From assembly GCF_900148495.1 (NCBI RefSeq), contig NZ_FTRU01000008.1, positions 1,178,001 to 1,242,000 on the forward strand: DNA of 64,000 nucleotides. Reading direction: 5' to 3'. The position numbers and the translations under genes are program-made. Under the pieces are notes generated by a model. It made no database searches. It was given only the letters and a program-made list of their open reading frames with translations, and was not told the DNA's origin. Source of the DNA: Negativibacillus massiliensis (GTDB lineage: Bacteria > Bacillota > Clostridia > Oscillospirales > Ruminococcaceae). The first letter of the stretch is position 1. Each line of letters begins with the position of its first letter. Of this stretch, positions 36,098 to 45,673 are shown piece after piece.

Positions 36098-37453
36098 TTA
36101 ATTCACAATCGGAGCACTGCTTGGCGAGTTGAATACGTTTCCGCCGGTTTGCGTGCTGCCCGATTGATTTTGGGACTGCGTCTGATCCTGAGCCTGTCCA
36201 TTCCCTGTCTGCTGCGTCTGGCTGCCAGTTGATGGCTGTGCAGCAGAAGACTGGGTACCGGCAGTTTGTCCGCCAGTGTTTTGGACAACTCCATTAACCT
36301 CGTTAACCTGTGGGGAAGCTTTTGGAATATCCGTCTGAGTTTGTGCCTGTGGAGCTGTCTGTTGTTCATTCTCCTGAGTTTCTCCGGAGTCTTGCGTCTG
36401 TTCAGGCTGTGTGTCTGTTTGCTCTGCTGACTCCTGCTGACTCTGCTCTTCCGGCTGGGTCACTTCACCAGTTTGTTCCTGTGTTTGCTCCTGACCGGTT
36501 TGTTCCGTGGATTCTTCCCCTTCCTGTGTACTTGGAGTTAATGTCTGCATCGGTTCAGACTCTTCACCGCCCACGATATTATCGGTAACAGGCGGTTTCT
36601 CCACACCAAAGTCATGGTAGGCATCTTCATTCTTCACCTTATCAATGTCAATCGACATGGTGTGCAGTGCCGGAGGATTGCTGAAATCGAGTGTTCCCTC
36701 TTCTGGAACATTTTCAAACTCCTCGTCCCCGCTCTCCTTGCCGTCCAGTACACCTTTGATAAAATGAATTTTATAATCCATATCGATGTTGGTTCCCAGC
36801 TTCATCAGAAGCCTGTCCTCAATCATGACTTTGATGTTCAGCATATCGGTAACATCATAATAGGTGATGTCGTTAAAATCATTGTTCTTCAGTTCTTGCT
36901 GCACGGTCTGCAGCGCCTGAATCTGCGGAATCAAATCAGAATTCAGGTTGCTTGATTCCCGCACATAACTTCCGGTACTATATGTCTGTCCGGTAATTCC
37001 CACGATTTGTGGTATCCCTTCAGACAATGCCAGAACACCGGTTTCCAGAACCTTACCGGTAGTGGAAAGTATTGCAAAACCTTCGTCGGTATAAACTGCA
37101 CCTAAAATTTCTTCCTCTTCAATCTCAACCTTTAATGTTGTTGGAAACTGTCGGCTGATTTTGACCGAACGGATATAAGGCAGTTTTCCGACCAACTTCT
37201 TTTCTGCGTTGGAAATGTTAATTTTAAACAGGCTCTCACCCTTCTCTGCGCCGATTTCATCCACAATCTGTGTCTCACTGTACACCGTACATCCGCTGAT
37301 CTTGATCTTGTCCAGCTTAAAGAACACGGTATAGCACATGATAAAAGCGATTGCAAGACAAAATGCCGCAAGCAGGATATAATGCAGAAGGTACCGCCGC
37401 ACCTTCCGAAAAATACGCCTTTTGGGCGAGCCGCGGGACTGCACTCCTGACAT
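36098..37453 (-). CDS. divIB: Cell division protein DivIB/FtsQ with long low-complexity tail
   Basis: 451 residues from the ATG at 37453 (AAAGGAG upstream). A basic cytoplasmic tail, one helix (LLHYILLAAFCLAIAFIMCY) and a POTRA domain starting KLDKIKISGCTVYSETQIV are followed by the beta domain with NDITYYDVTDMLNIKVMI and MDYKIHFIKGVLDG, the FtsQ/DivIB plan. It links the septal synthase to early division proteins outside the membrane. The unusual part is about 165 C-terminal residues (from about 285) rich in Gln, Thr, Glu, Ser and Pro without a recognisable fold. DivIB tails are normally much shorter. Confidence 0.92.
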   Translation of the reverse strand: MSGVQSRGSPKRRIFRKVRRYLLHYILLAAFCLAIAFIMCYTVFFKLDKIKISGCTVYSETQIVDEIGAEKGESLFKINISNAEKKLVGKLPYIRSVKISRQFPTTLKVEIEEEEILGAVYTDEGFAILSTTGKVLETGVLALSEGIPQIVGITGQTYSTGSYVRESSNLNSDLIPQIQALQTVQQELKNNDFNDITYYDVTDMLNIKVMIEDRLLMKLGTNIDMDYKIHFIKGVLDGKESGDEEFENVPEEGTLDFSNPPALHTMSIDIDKVKNEDAYHDFGVEKPPVTDNIVGGEESEPMQTLTPSTQEGEESTEQTGQEQTQEQTGEVTQPEEQSQQESAEQTDTQPEQTQDSGETQENEQQTAPQAQTQTDIPKASPQVNEVNGVVQNTGGQTAGTQSSAAQPSTGSQTQQTGNGQAQDQTQSQNQSGSTQTGGNVFNSPSSAPIVN

Positions 37454-37551
37454 CGGGTGATCTCCTTTCCTGTTTATTTCTATATCCAAAAAACCGGATT
37501 CCGGCAGGCTGTCATCCTGCCGGAGGATTTCGTTGTTTTCTTTTCTATCGC

Positions 37552-38823
37552 TTATTCCTGACGGATGCAGGCACCCAGTTCATTTAAAGTCTGATCCAGA
37601 TGCTCGTAACCACGAAGAACATGACGGATTTCTTCAATTACTGTTTTTCCTTCCACACCCAGCGCTGCCGTCACCAGTGCTGCGCCGCCTCGCAGATCGG
37701 TACAGCGTACCCTTGCGCTGTGAAGCCTCTCTACGCCGCGTACAACCGCCACTCTGCCTTCTGCCTTGATATCTGCGCCCATTCGGCACAGCTCCCAGGC
37801 ATGCTTAAAGCGGTCCTGAAAGATATTTTCGATAAAGATGGTCGATCCTTTTGCAGTACAGGCAGCTGCCATAACTGGAGCCAGTGCATCGGTTGGAAAT
37901 CCCGGGTAAGGCATGGTCGAGATGCTGCTGACTGCCTTTAAAGGCTTATCACATAAAACTGCAATTTTGTCTTTATCTACGGTCAGGCTGCATCCCATCT
38001 CTTCCAGCACCGGAAGCACTGCGCTCAGATGTTCGGGACAGACACCTCTCAGCAAAATTTCTCCCTTAGCCGCTGCACAGCAGCAAAGGTAGGTCACCGC
38101 TACAATTCGGTCTGGAATCACCCGATAGCAGCATCCGTGCAGTTTTTCTACTCCACAAATTGCGATGGTACCATCGGACAATATCCGTATTTTTGCTCCG
38201 CAGGCGTTTAAAAATCCGGCGAGGTCGGAAATCTCCGGTTCCCTTGCCGCATTACGGATTACCGTCTCTCCTTCTGCCAGCACTGCCGCAATCATGATAT
38301 TTTCGGTAGCACCGACGCTGGGAAACGGCAAAGTAATCTCCGCTGCGTGCAGTTTATCGGGAACACTGCATTCCAGATAGCCCAAATCCTCTTTAATCTC
38401 CACCCCAAGTTTTCTCAGGGAGGATAGGTGCAGGTCGATCGGCCGGGGACCCAGCTCACAACCGCCGGGATAAGAAAGTTTTGCCTTTTTGCATCGTGCG
38501 ATGATCGCTCCCAGAAAGACAATCGAGGAACGCATCTCTCGCATCAGCTTATCGGGAATATCCCAGGCAAAAGGTCCAACCGGTTTTACCGACAACACCT
38601 TTTGTCCGTTTGTGTCCGTTTCCCAAAGGGTCTTGCATCCCAGATGCTGCAAAATATTTTCTGCAGCATGAATATCGGATAAATCCGGACAATTTTGAAT
38701 CTCACAGCCATCGCACAGTAATGAAGCCGCCAGGATAGGAAGTGCCGCATTTTTTGCGCCATGAACCCATACCTCGCCATTCAGCCTGTGCCGACCGTCC
38801 ACTATGTACCGAGCAGTATCCAT
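37552..38823 (-). CDS. murA: UDP-N-acetylglucosamine 1-carboxyvinyltransferase
   Basis: 423 residues. First committed step of peptidoglycan synthesis: transfers enolpyruvate from PEP to UDP-GlcNAc. The N-terminal HGAKNAALPILAASLL and the catalytic loop PGGCELGPRPIDLHL with the fosfomycin-target Cys are present. The C-terminal LRGGAALVTAALGVEGKT carries the second substrate loop. The ATG at 38823 is chosen from AAAGGA 9-10 nt upstream. Firmicutes often have two murA paralogues; this one lies inside the division cluster between murG and divIB. It is 98 bp upstream of divIB. Confidence 0.96.
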   Translation of the reverse strand: MDTARYIVDGRHRLNGEVWVHGAKNAALPILAASLLCDGCEIQNCPDLSDIHAAENILQHLGCKTLWETDTNGQKVLSVKPVGPFAWDIPDKLMREMRSSIVFLGAIIARCKKAKLSYPGGCELGPRPIDLHLSSLRKLGVEIKEDLGYLECSVPDKLHAAEITLPFPSVGATENIMIAAVLAEGETVIRNAAREPEISDLAGFLNACGAKIRILSDGTIAICGVEKLHGCCYRVIPDRIVAVTYLCCCAAAKGEILLRGVCPEHLSAVLPVLEEMGCSLTVDKDKIAVLCDKPLKAVSSISTMPYPGFPTDALAPVMAAACTAKGSTIFIENIFQDRFKHAWELCRMGADIKAEGRVAVVRGVERLHSARVRCTDLRGGAALVTAALGVEGKTVIEEIRHVLRGYEHLDQTLNELGACIRQE

Positions 38824-38954
38824 TTTCACGCATCCTTTCTGCATGGCGGCAGATATGTTCAGGCATGAGCGCTGCCGCGGTTTTTACTTTACAAAGTATC
38901 CTATGCACAGGACGCCAAATTGGTACCTTTCGGCTCTGGTTTATTCTTTTTATC

Positions 38955-38983
38955 AAAAATCAGGGGATGTTTTGCTGATTTTT
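38955..38983 (-). terminator. Weak hairpin between murG and murA
   Basis: AAAAATCAG / CTGATTTTT with an 11-nt loop directly after the murG stop. The stem is A/T-rich and the T run is only its own 3' arm, so it may attenuate rather than end transcription. Confidence 0.35.
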
Positions 38984-38984
38984 C

Positions 38985-40127
38985 CTATTTTTTGCTGCGG
39001 TAGACCCGCATCAGTTCTTCATAAATTCGTTCGTTTGCATCGATCATGCTGAGCTTCTGTGCGTTCTGACCCAGCTCTCTGAGTTTCTGTGGCTGGGATA
39101 CCAGTTCTTCTACTGCCTTGCACAGACTTTCTCCAGTCAGATTTTTTTCTTCAATCAGCACTGCTGCGTTATTATTGACCAACACCATTCCATTATGGTA
39201 CTGATGATTCTCCGCAACATTTGGAGATGGAATCAGGATGGATGCTCTTCCTGCTGCTTCCAGCTCCGAAAGGGTGGAAGCTCCTGCACGGCAGATTACC
39301 AGATCTGCTGCGGCAAGACAGTCATCCATATCATTAATGTACTCACGGATATCGACATTGGGATTCTGTTCAAAGTTTGCTCCCTTTTCCCGCAGCATCT
39401 GCGGAAAATCCTCTACACCATATTTTCCAGTTGCGTGGATATGATGAATCTTTCCTTCAAACTCGCTCCCCTTTTTGGTGTGCCATGCCATCAGATCTGC
39501 CATCGCCTGATTCAAGCGGTGTGCTCCCTGGCTTCCGCCAAACGAAACGATACAGATTTTATCTCCGACCCCAAGTTTTTCTCTTGCTTTTTGTCGATCT
39601 GCATAGACAATCGACTCCCGCACCGGGTTACCGACTACAACTTCTTTGCATTTTGGGTCAAGATATTTTTTTGCTTCCGGCACAGCCAGAAGGATCTCAT
39701 CAACATATCGGGACAAAAGCTTTGTGGTGACACCCGGGAAAGCGTTGGACTCATGGGAAACGGTCTTGATTCCCAGTTGAGCTGCCTTCCTTAAAATAGG
39801 ACCGCTGACATATCCGCCGGTTCCGACCACCAGATCCGGTCCAAACGATTCAATCAGTTTTTTTGATCGTGCCGAAGCTGTAGTGAGATAGAAAACCGAA
39901 GAAATATTGTATTTGATATTAAACCAGGTCAGCTTTCGCTGAAACCCTTTAATGATAATCGGTGCAAAGTCAAATCCTGCCTGAGGTACCAGTTTTGCTT
40001 CCATTCCCTTGGGATTTCCTGCAAACAAAATCTGAACATCCGGCTGTTTTGCCTTGATGGTAGAAGCAATCGCAATTGCCGGATTGATATGTCCTCCCGT
40101 TCCACCGCAGGCAAACAATATTTTCAT
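38985..40127 (-). CDS. murG: UDP-GlcNAc:lipid I N-acetylglucosaminyltransferase
   Basis: 380 residues. Adds GlcNAc to lipid I to make lipid II on the inner membrane face. GT-B fold: N-terminal loop FACGGTGGHINPAIAIA, GTGGYVSGPI, SFGGSQGAHRLN, and the UDP-GlcNAc site CRAGASTLSELEAAGRASILIPSP with the Gln-containing ENHQYHN after it. The ATG at 40127 is preferred because AAGGG abuts the ATG at 40136. Sits between ftsW and murA. Confidence 0.97.
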   Translation of the reverse strand: MKILFACGGTGGHINPAIAIASTIKAKQPDVQILFAGNPKGMEAKLVPQAGFDFAPIIIKGFQRKLTWFNIKYNISSVFYLTTASARSKKLIESFGPDLVVGTGGYVSGPILRKAAQLGIKTVSHESNAFPGVTTKLLSRYVDEILLAVPEAKKYLDPKCKEVVVGNPVRESIVYADRQKAREKLGVGDKICIVSFGGSQGAHRLNQAMADLMAWHTKKGSEFEGKIHHIHATGKYGVEDFPQMLREKGANFEQNPNVDIREYINDMDDCLAAADLVICRAGASTLSELEAAGRASILIPSPNVAENHQYHNGMVLVNNNAAVLIEEKNLTGESLCKAVEELVSQPQKLRELGQNAQKLSMIDANERIYEELMRVYRSKK

Positions 40128-40174
40128 TTTTACCATTCCCTTCAGAATGTATTTTCGTATATTACTGCATCAGG

Positions 40175-41533
40175 TCACTCTTTTTCGTAATTGCCCTGCC
40201 GCGACACCGCAAGCAGGATTCCAAGCTCACCCAAAATCATACACAGCGAAGTTCCACCATAAGAAAACAGCGGCAAGCTGATACCGGTATTTGGGATGGT
40301 GTTGGTTACTACCGCGATATTAAGCATCGCCTGCATTCCAATCTGGGTGGTAATGCCAACTGCAATCAACGAGCCAAAACGATCCTTTGCGTGCAAAGCG
40401 ATGGTATATCCGCGCCAAATCAGCAAGGCAAACAACAAAATGATGATGCACGCTCCGACAAATCCCAGCTCCTCGCAGACAACCGCAAATACGAAGTCGT
40501 TTTGAACCTCCGGCAGATACAGCTGTTTCTGTCTGGACTCTCCCAGACCAACCCCAAGCAGGCCTCCGGAGCCAATTGCCAGCAGTGACTGTCTGGTCTG
40601 ATAAGAACCCCAGTCCATACTGGAAAATGGGTCCAACCAATAGCTAAGACGCACTAAAACGTGTGCAAAACGATCAGAGAAGAAGCCCCACATGGTAACA
40701 ACCAGAGCAGCGATGCCGGCAAGTCCGGTAACACCAACCCCGATCAGGTGCTGGATCTTCGCTCCGCCGACAAACAGCATCGCTACTGTAATACCTGCCA
40801 TCAGCAAGGTTGCAGACAGATGCGGCTGCATTACGACAACCACTGCAAGTCCGCCAAATAGTACCAGGTAGCGCAGTGTACCTTCCCATAAGCGTCCCAT
40901 TTTATCCTGATCCTTGGTCATCAGATGGGCAAACAGGAAGATCAGTGCAAGCTTACCGATCTCTGATGGCTGAAAGCTTAAAGGACCGATATAAATAGAA
41001 CGTCTTGCACCATTGTAGGCATCAAAGAGATAACATGCCATACACAGAACAATCGAAACAATATAAAGCGGCCATACAAACCTTCTCAGCCAGTGATAGT
41101 TTACAAAGGATGCCGCGATCATACCGGTAATACCGATCATCGACCAGACAATCTGTCTTCCGATAAAGTAAAAGCTGTTATCAAAGTCATAATATGCTCT
41201 GGCATAGCTTGCCGAAAACATCATGACCAGTCCAAAACCGAGCAGTGCCAGCGTCAAAAGCAAAAACGGAACATCAAAATCTCCCCAAATGTACAGCGGA
41301 GGTACCTTATTGCCAAGGGTATGTTTGTTGACAGTACTGCCTTTGCTTACCCTCTTTTTGACTGCAAGCCGTTCCGAACGGCTGCTGGCTGTCGGTCGGC
41401 TGTATTTTCTTTTCTGTCCAACCGCTCTGTTGCCCGGATAGGAAACGATATTATTCGTCCTGGTCTTGACCGTCCTTCTTCCCTCTGTTGTACGTCCTCT
41501 CTGCAAAGCGGGGTGATCCTGCCGTTTTTTCAA
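40175..41533 (-). CDS. ftsW: SEDS peptidoglycan polymerase FtsW
   Basis: 452 residues. Polymerises lipid II at the septum with the class B PBP encoded upstream. Ten or so helices after a basic, disordered cytoplasmic N-terminus of about 80 residues. SEDS motifs include SFQPSEIGKLALIFLFAHL, VVVMQPHLSATLL with the catalytic-site Asp-region counterpart, PEVQNDFVFAVVCEELGFVG, and the C-terminal SYGGTSLCMILGELGILL. The start is a TTG at 41533 with AAGGCGG 8 nt upstream. murD, usual between mraY and ftsW, is absent. FtsW versus RodA is decided by location. Confidence 0.94.
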   Translation of the reverse strand: MKKRQDHPALQRGRTTEGRRTVKTRTNNIVSYPGNRAVGQKRKYSRPTASSRSERLAVKKRVSKGSTVNKHTLGNKVPPLYIWGDFDVPFLLLTLALLGFGLVMMFSASYARAYYDFDNSFYFIGRQIVWSMIGITGMIAASFVNYHWLRRFVWPLYIVSIVLCMACYLFDAYNGARRSIYIGPLSFQPSEIGKLALIFLFAHLMTKDQDKMGRLWEGTLRYLVLFGGLAVVVVMQPHLSATLLMAGITVAMLFVGGAKIQHLIGVGVTGLAGIAALVVTMWGFFSDRFAHVLVRLSYWLDPFSSMDWGSYQTRQSLLAIGSGGLLGVGLGESRQKQLYLPEVQNDFVFAVVCEELGFVGACIIILLFALLIWRGYTIALHAKDRFGSLIAVGITTQIGMQAMLNIAVVTNTIPNTGISLPLFSYGGTSLCMILGELGILLAVSRQGNYEKE

Positions 41534-41559
41534 TCATTTCGCCGCCTTTCTTTCCTATT

Positions 41560-42558
41560 TTATAAAAGCGAAAGAACTGCAATCAGGCAGCCCAACGCTG
41601 TCACAGCTGAAAATACCACTACAATTTTGACTTCACTCCATCCACACATCTCAAAATGATGATGAATCGGAGCCATCTTAAATACTCTTTTGCCGGTCAG
41701 CTTGACACTGCCAATCTGAATGATATCCGACATGGTTTCTACAACATATACGATACCGATGAACAACAGCAGAACCGGTTTGCGCAAACCAAATGCCAGC
41801 GCAACTACCATGCCGCCCAAAAACATCGATCCGGTATCACCCATAAACACCTTTGCCGGATGAAAATTCCAAACCAGGAAGCCCAGACAGCCGCCAGCAA
41901 GTGCTGCCGCCATCAGGTCCATCTGGGTGAAGCTCTGAATTGCTGCAATCAGCATAAAGCCCATCGCTGCAACCATCGTTACCGAAGCTGCCAGTCCGTC
42001 TACACCATCGGTAAGGTTTACTGCATTGACCGCACCGATGATGATAAACAGCATCAGCGGATAATAGAACCAGCCAATCGAAAACTCTCCGGCAAATGGA
42101 ATCCACAGCAGATCATTTGGTGCAAAAATTCGCTCTGCAATCAGATAAATCACTGCAACAAGCAGCTGAGCTGCCGATTTCTGCCAAGCTTTTAAGCCCA
42201 GGTTTCTCTTTTTAACTACCTTAATATAGTCGTCCAGAAAACCGATCACGCCAAAACCCAGTGCCATCAAAAATCCGCCAACCAGATAAAAGGTTCCATG
42301 GCTGGAAGCATCCACCAGCCCCTGTGCGGAAAATGCAATGGTACACCAGCCTGCAGCACACGCTAAAATACTTCCGATGATAAACATGATACCACCCATT
42401 GTCGGGGTACCCTGTTTGGATTTGTGCCATGCCGGACCAATATCCAAAATGGTCTGACCATAATGGAGTTTGTGCAAAAATGGAATCAGCCACACTCCAA
42501 TCACCGAGGAGAGTAAAAACGCCGCCACCAGCGTCACCAGTAAACCGATAAAATTCAT
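41560..42558 (-). CDS. mraY: Phospho-N-acetylmuramoyl-pentapeptide transferase
   Basis: 332 residues with ten helices. Transfers phospho-MurNAc-pentapeptide onto undecaprenyl phosphate to make lipid I. The Asp-rich motif GFLDDYIKVVKKRN, the NAVNLTDGVDGLAAS motif, and the C-terminal MAPIHHHFEMCGWSE with its His cluster are all intact, as are GTPTMGGIMF and FMGDTGSMFLGG. It lies 33 bp after murF and 26 bp before ftsW. Confidence 0.98.
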   Translation of the reverse strand: MNFIGLLVTLVAAFLLSSVIGVWLIPFLHKLHYGQTILDIGPAWHKSKQGTPTMGGIMFIIGSILACAAGWCTIAFSAQGLVDASSHGTFYLVGGFLMALGFGVIGFLDDYIKVVKKRNLGLKAWQKSAAQLLVAVIYLIAERIFAPNDLLWIPFAGEFSIGWFYYPLMLFIIIGAVNAVNLTDGVDGLAASVTMVAAMGFMLIAAIQSFTQMDLMAAALAGGCLGFLVWNFHPAKVFMGDTGSMFLGGMVVALAFGLRKPVLLLFIGIVYVVETMSDIIQIGSVKLTGKRVFKMAPIHHHFEMCGWSEVKIVVVFSAVTALGCLIAVLSLL

Positions 42559-42591
42559 TCTTCTGTCAATCCTTTCTTTTGAAAGTGCTCC

Positions 42592-44019
42592 TTAGAATCG
42601 TTCGTACAGACGGGAAAGCACTTCCTCCAGCTTCATTCCGCGGCTTGCCTTAAACCACAGAATATCTCCCTCTTCCACCAGAGAGAGCAGTTCTTTTGTC
42701 ATTTCCTCTTTATCTGTAAAGTACAAGATTTCTTTGTCGCCCCGTCCGCTGCAGGCTTCTCTCGCTCCCTGTGCCGCAGCAATGGACTGCTCACCAAAGC
42801 AGAAAATAATATCAATATCTTCCTGCGCTGCACACTGTCCCGCTTCATAATGTGCCTGTTTGGAGTAATCACCCAGTTCCAGCATATCGCCCATTACCAG
42901 AATCTTTCTGCTTGGTTTATCTTTTGGACGTTTCATGGAACCAAAGGTGCGGATTGCTGCCTTCATCGAGTCCGGTCCTGCGTTGTAGCAGTCTTCCACA
43001 ACACAGATTCCGTTTCTCTGTACGACCTTCTGGCGCATACCGGAAGGCTTGTAGCCGGTCAGAGCCTTGATGATTGTTTCCGGCTGCATGGAAAACTCTC
43101 TTCCTACTGCAAATGCAGCCAGTGCATTGAGCACATTGTGGCGTCCAAAGGTCGGGATAACTGCCGGATACTCTTTCCCTTCATAAACAATCGTAAAGCT
43201 TGTGTGTCTGCCTTCTTCCTGAATATCCTTTGCATGGACATCGCAGTCGCTGCGATCGATGCCGTAATAGATCTTTTTCATCTGTGGACAGTCAAGATCA
43301 GCCAGCATATCGTCGTCTTTGTTGAGAATCAGCGGAGAACCTTCCTTCATTCCTTCTATTATTTCCATCTTGGCTTTCAAAATACCTGCGCGGCTGCCAA
43401 GATATTCGATGTGCGCTACGCCGATGTTGGTAATAACCGCTGCATCCGGACGTGCACGTCTGGTCAGATCAGAAATTTCACCAAAACTGTTCATTCCCAT
43501 CTCGATTACTGCCGCTTCGATGCTATTGTCCAGCTGGAACAAGGTTTTTGGTAATCCGACACGGTTATTAAAATTGCCCTGTGTCTTCAAGGTTTCATAT
43601 TGTGCGGAGAGAACCTGTGCGATCATCTCTTTTGTGGTGGTCTTTCCGACACTGCCGGTTACACCCACCATTTTAAACTGGAACTGATTGCGGTAGTATC
43701 CTGCCAGATCCAAAAATCCCTGCTCGGTATCCTTGCAGACAATCAAATGCTCCGGTGAAATCTCACTGCAATATTCCTGAACACCCTTTTCATCCACCAG
43801 CGCATAAGCTGCCTTGTTGCGCAAAGCGGAATCCACATACTGGTGTCCATCAAACTTTTCTCCCCGCAGTGCGACAAAGAGACAACTTTCCTTGTCTTCG
43901 TCCTCTGGCTGTGGGCGGGAATCGGTTGAAATGGATGTAATCTTTGCATGATTGTTTAAAAAATATTCGGCTGTACAGCCTACTGCCTGTGCCACTTCAC
44001 TCAATGTCATTGGCATCAT
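42592..44019 (-). CDS. murF: UDP-MurNAc-tripeptide:D-alanyl-D-alanine ligase
   Basis: 475 residues. Adds D-Ala-D-Ala to the UDP-MurNAc tripeptide, using ATP. Three Mur-ligase domains: the N-terminal substrate domain, the ATPase with P-loop GVTGSVGKTTTKEM (near 117-130) and AAVIEMGMNSFGEISDL, and the C-terminal Rossmann domain with VVEDCYNAGPDSM and KILVMGDMLELG. GGAGGG lies 8 nt before the ATG. It is separated from murE by 165 bp holding a possible internal promoter and hairpin. Confidence 0.97.
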   Translation of the reverse strand: MMPMTLSEVAQAVGCTAEYFLNNHAKITSISTDSRPQPEDEDKESCLFVALRGEKFDGHQYVDSALRNKAAYALVDEKGVQEYCSEISPEHLIVCKDTEQGFLDLAGYYRNQFQFKMVGVTGSVGKTTTKEMIAQVLSAQYETLKTQGNFNNRVGLPKTLFQLDNSIEAAVIEMGMNSFGEISDLTRRARPDAAVITNIGVAHIEYLGSRAGILKAKMEIIEGMKEGSPLILNKDDDMLADLDCPQMKKIYYGIDRSDCDVHAKDIQEEGRHTSFTIVYEGKEYPAVIPTFGRHNVLNALAAFAVGREFSMQPETIIKALTGYKPSGMRQKVVQRNGICVVEDCYNAGPDSMKAAIRTFGSMKRPKDKPSRKILVMGDMLELGDYSKQAHYEAGQCAAQEDIDIIFCFGEQSIAAAQGAREACSGRGDKEILYFTDKEEMTKELLSLVEEGDILWFKASRGMKLEEVLSRLYERF

Positions 44020-44090
44020 TGCTGAAACCCTCCATTTTCTCTATCACATCGCTGCGATTGCTCTTGTCATTCGGCTCCCCACGATGTTAT

Positions 44091-44125
44091 GCTCTGCACA
44101 ACATCCGCCGCAGAGCTTCATTATA
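44091..44125 (-). promoter_or_regulatory. Possible internal promoter and leader hairpin before murF
   Basis: On the minus strand a TATAAT extended by TGTGG (44120-44125) lies about 100 nt before murF. The minus-35 (ATTTCA at 17 bp) is weak. Immediately downstream GCTCTGC/GCAGAGC (44091-44116) forms a hairpin in the predicted leader. Confidence 0.45.
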
Positions 44126-44184
44126 CCACATTATGCCTTAAATGAAATCCTTTTTTTGTAAAAAACACACGAATACCCTAAAAT

Positions 44185-45654
44185 TTAATTTTCTTTAAGC
44201 AGTTTGAAGAGATCCGCTGCTATTTTTTTCTCATCAAAAAAGATGGTTCGGTCCGAAAGCACCTGATACTCCTCATGCCCTTTTCCGCAAAGCAGGATGG
44301 TATCTCCCGCCCTGCTGGTATCAATCGCCCACAAAATTGCCTGATGGCGGTCTGGAATCACCCTCGCCCGCTTTCCAGCGTTTGCAAGTCCTGGCATCGC
44401 ATCCGCAAAAATCTGCTCCAGCGGCTCTTCTCTTGGATTATCTGCTGTCATCACAACAAAATCCGAATGATCACAAACTGCTTTTGCCATCAATGGACGT
44501 TTGAAGCGGTCCCTTCTTCCCGGACATCCGAATACGGTAATCAGCCTTCCTTTGCAAAATTCTCTCATGGAACTCAATACCTTTTCCAGACTGTCTGGTG
44601 TATGGGCATAGTCGCGAAGTATCGTAATACCATTTTTGCTCACACAAACTTCGGTCCTGCCCGGAACACCTGGGCAGCTGCATACTGCCTGCACACTTTG
44701 TGAAAAGGAAAATCCACTGCACACAAGCATGCTGACCGCTGTCATCAGATTATCTACCGAAAACTTCCCGGGAAGCCCCAGTACTGCGTGTTCCCTTTGA
44801 TCGTGATAAACAAGATCGCATTCACAGCGATCCGCAAAAAGGGAGATATTCTCCGCACAAAGTGCTAGTTTCTCAACCTGATCTTCCGTGTCTGACGAAT
44901 ATCCGATCAAAGAACAGGAATTTTCTGCTGTCAGTTCTTGAAACAAACGCTTTCCATAAGGATCAGAAAGATTGATTGTTGCTGCGTCTGTCTGAGAAAA
45001 CAAAATTTTCTTTGCCTGATAATAGCTTTCGATATCTGGGTGATAGTCCAGATGTTCCGGTGTCAGATTGGTAAAGGCACCACAAGAAAAGTGACAGCCA
45101 TACAGACGCTTTTGCTCGAGTGCGTGCGAGGAAGCTTCCATCACAACATGAGTGCATCCATGCTCCAGCATCTGAGCCAGCGTTTCATGTAATTCCCAGG
45201 CATCTGGTGTGGTATAGCGGGCAGGTATGGTAAAATCGGTTCCAACCTTGTTGCAGACTGTACCAATCAAACCCGCTTTGATCCCCATCTTTCCCAATGC
45301 GTGGTGAACAAGCCATGCACTGGTGGTCTTTCCATTGGTTCCTGTTACAGCAAGCAGTTTCAGCTTCTGGGCTGGATAGCCAAAGAATGCTGCACACAGC
45401 TGGCTGTATACCTGTCTTGTATCCGGAAACAATAATTGATTTGGTATTTTACAATCCTTTTGAGCAACAATCAATGCTGCTCCCCGCTGCAAAGCCTGTG
45501 CAACATGATTATGTCCGTCGCCCATCTGCCCGCGGATGCAGACAAATACACTTCCTTTTTTCACCTGTCGGGAATCGCAGGTGACCGAAGCCACCTCCTG
45601 CAAGGGGAGGTGGTTCTCCGGTTGAATCTGAGAAAACAATTCCCGTAAATTCAT
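44185..45654 (-). CDS. murE: UDP-MurNAc-L-Ala-D-Glu:amino-acid ligase MurE (meso-DAP type)
   Basis: 489 residues. Adds the third stem-peptide residue. P-loop AVTGTNGKTTSAWLVHHAL and the ADNPREEPLEQI motif: DNPR is the sequence of meso-diaminopimelate-adding MurE, whereas Lys-adding enzymes differ here, so the wall is predicted to be meso-DAP type. EASSHALEQKRLYG and DYAHTPDSLEKVL are further family motifs. The ATG at 45654 has AAAGGA 9 nt upstream; the frame stays open about 180 nt further up into the PBP gene, where no ribosome site supports it. It starts 19 bp after the PBP stop. Confidence 0.96.
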   Translation of the reverse strand: MNLRELFSQIQPENHLPLQEVASVTCDSRQVKKGSVFVCIRGQMGDGHNHVAQALQRGAALIVAQKDCKIPNQLLFPDTRQVYSQLCAAFFGYPAQKLKLLAVTGTNGKTTSAWLVHHALGKMGIKAGLIGTVCNKVGTDFTIPARYTTPDAWELHETLAQMLEHGCTHVVMEASSHALEQKRLYGCHFSCGAFTNLTPEHLDYHPDIESYYQAKKILFSQTDAATINLSDPYGKRLFQELTAENSCSLIGYSSDTEDQVEKLALCAENISLFADRCECDLVYHDQREHAVLGLPGKFSVDNLMTAVSMLVCSGFSFSQSVQAVCSCPGVPGRTEVCVSKNGITILRDYAHTPDSLEKVLSSMREFCKGRLITVFGCPGRRDRFKRPLMAKAVCDHSDFVVMTADNPREEPLEQIFADAMPGLANAGKRARVIPDRHQAILWAIDTSRAGDTILLCGKGHEEYQVLSDRTIFFDEKKIAADLFKLLKEN

Positions 45655-45673
45655 GCGCATCGTTCCTTTCCCG

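Noticed and set aside
36098-36600. Tandem DNA repeat or assembly artefact in the 3' part of divIB
   Set aside because: The frame stays open and the sequence is Gln/Thr/Glu-rich but not periodic; it reads as a low-complexity protein tail.
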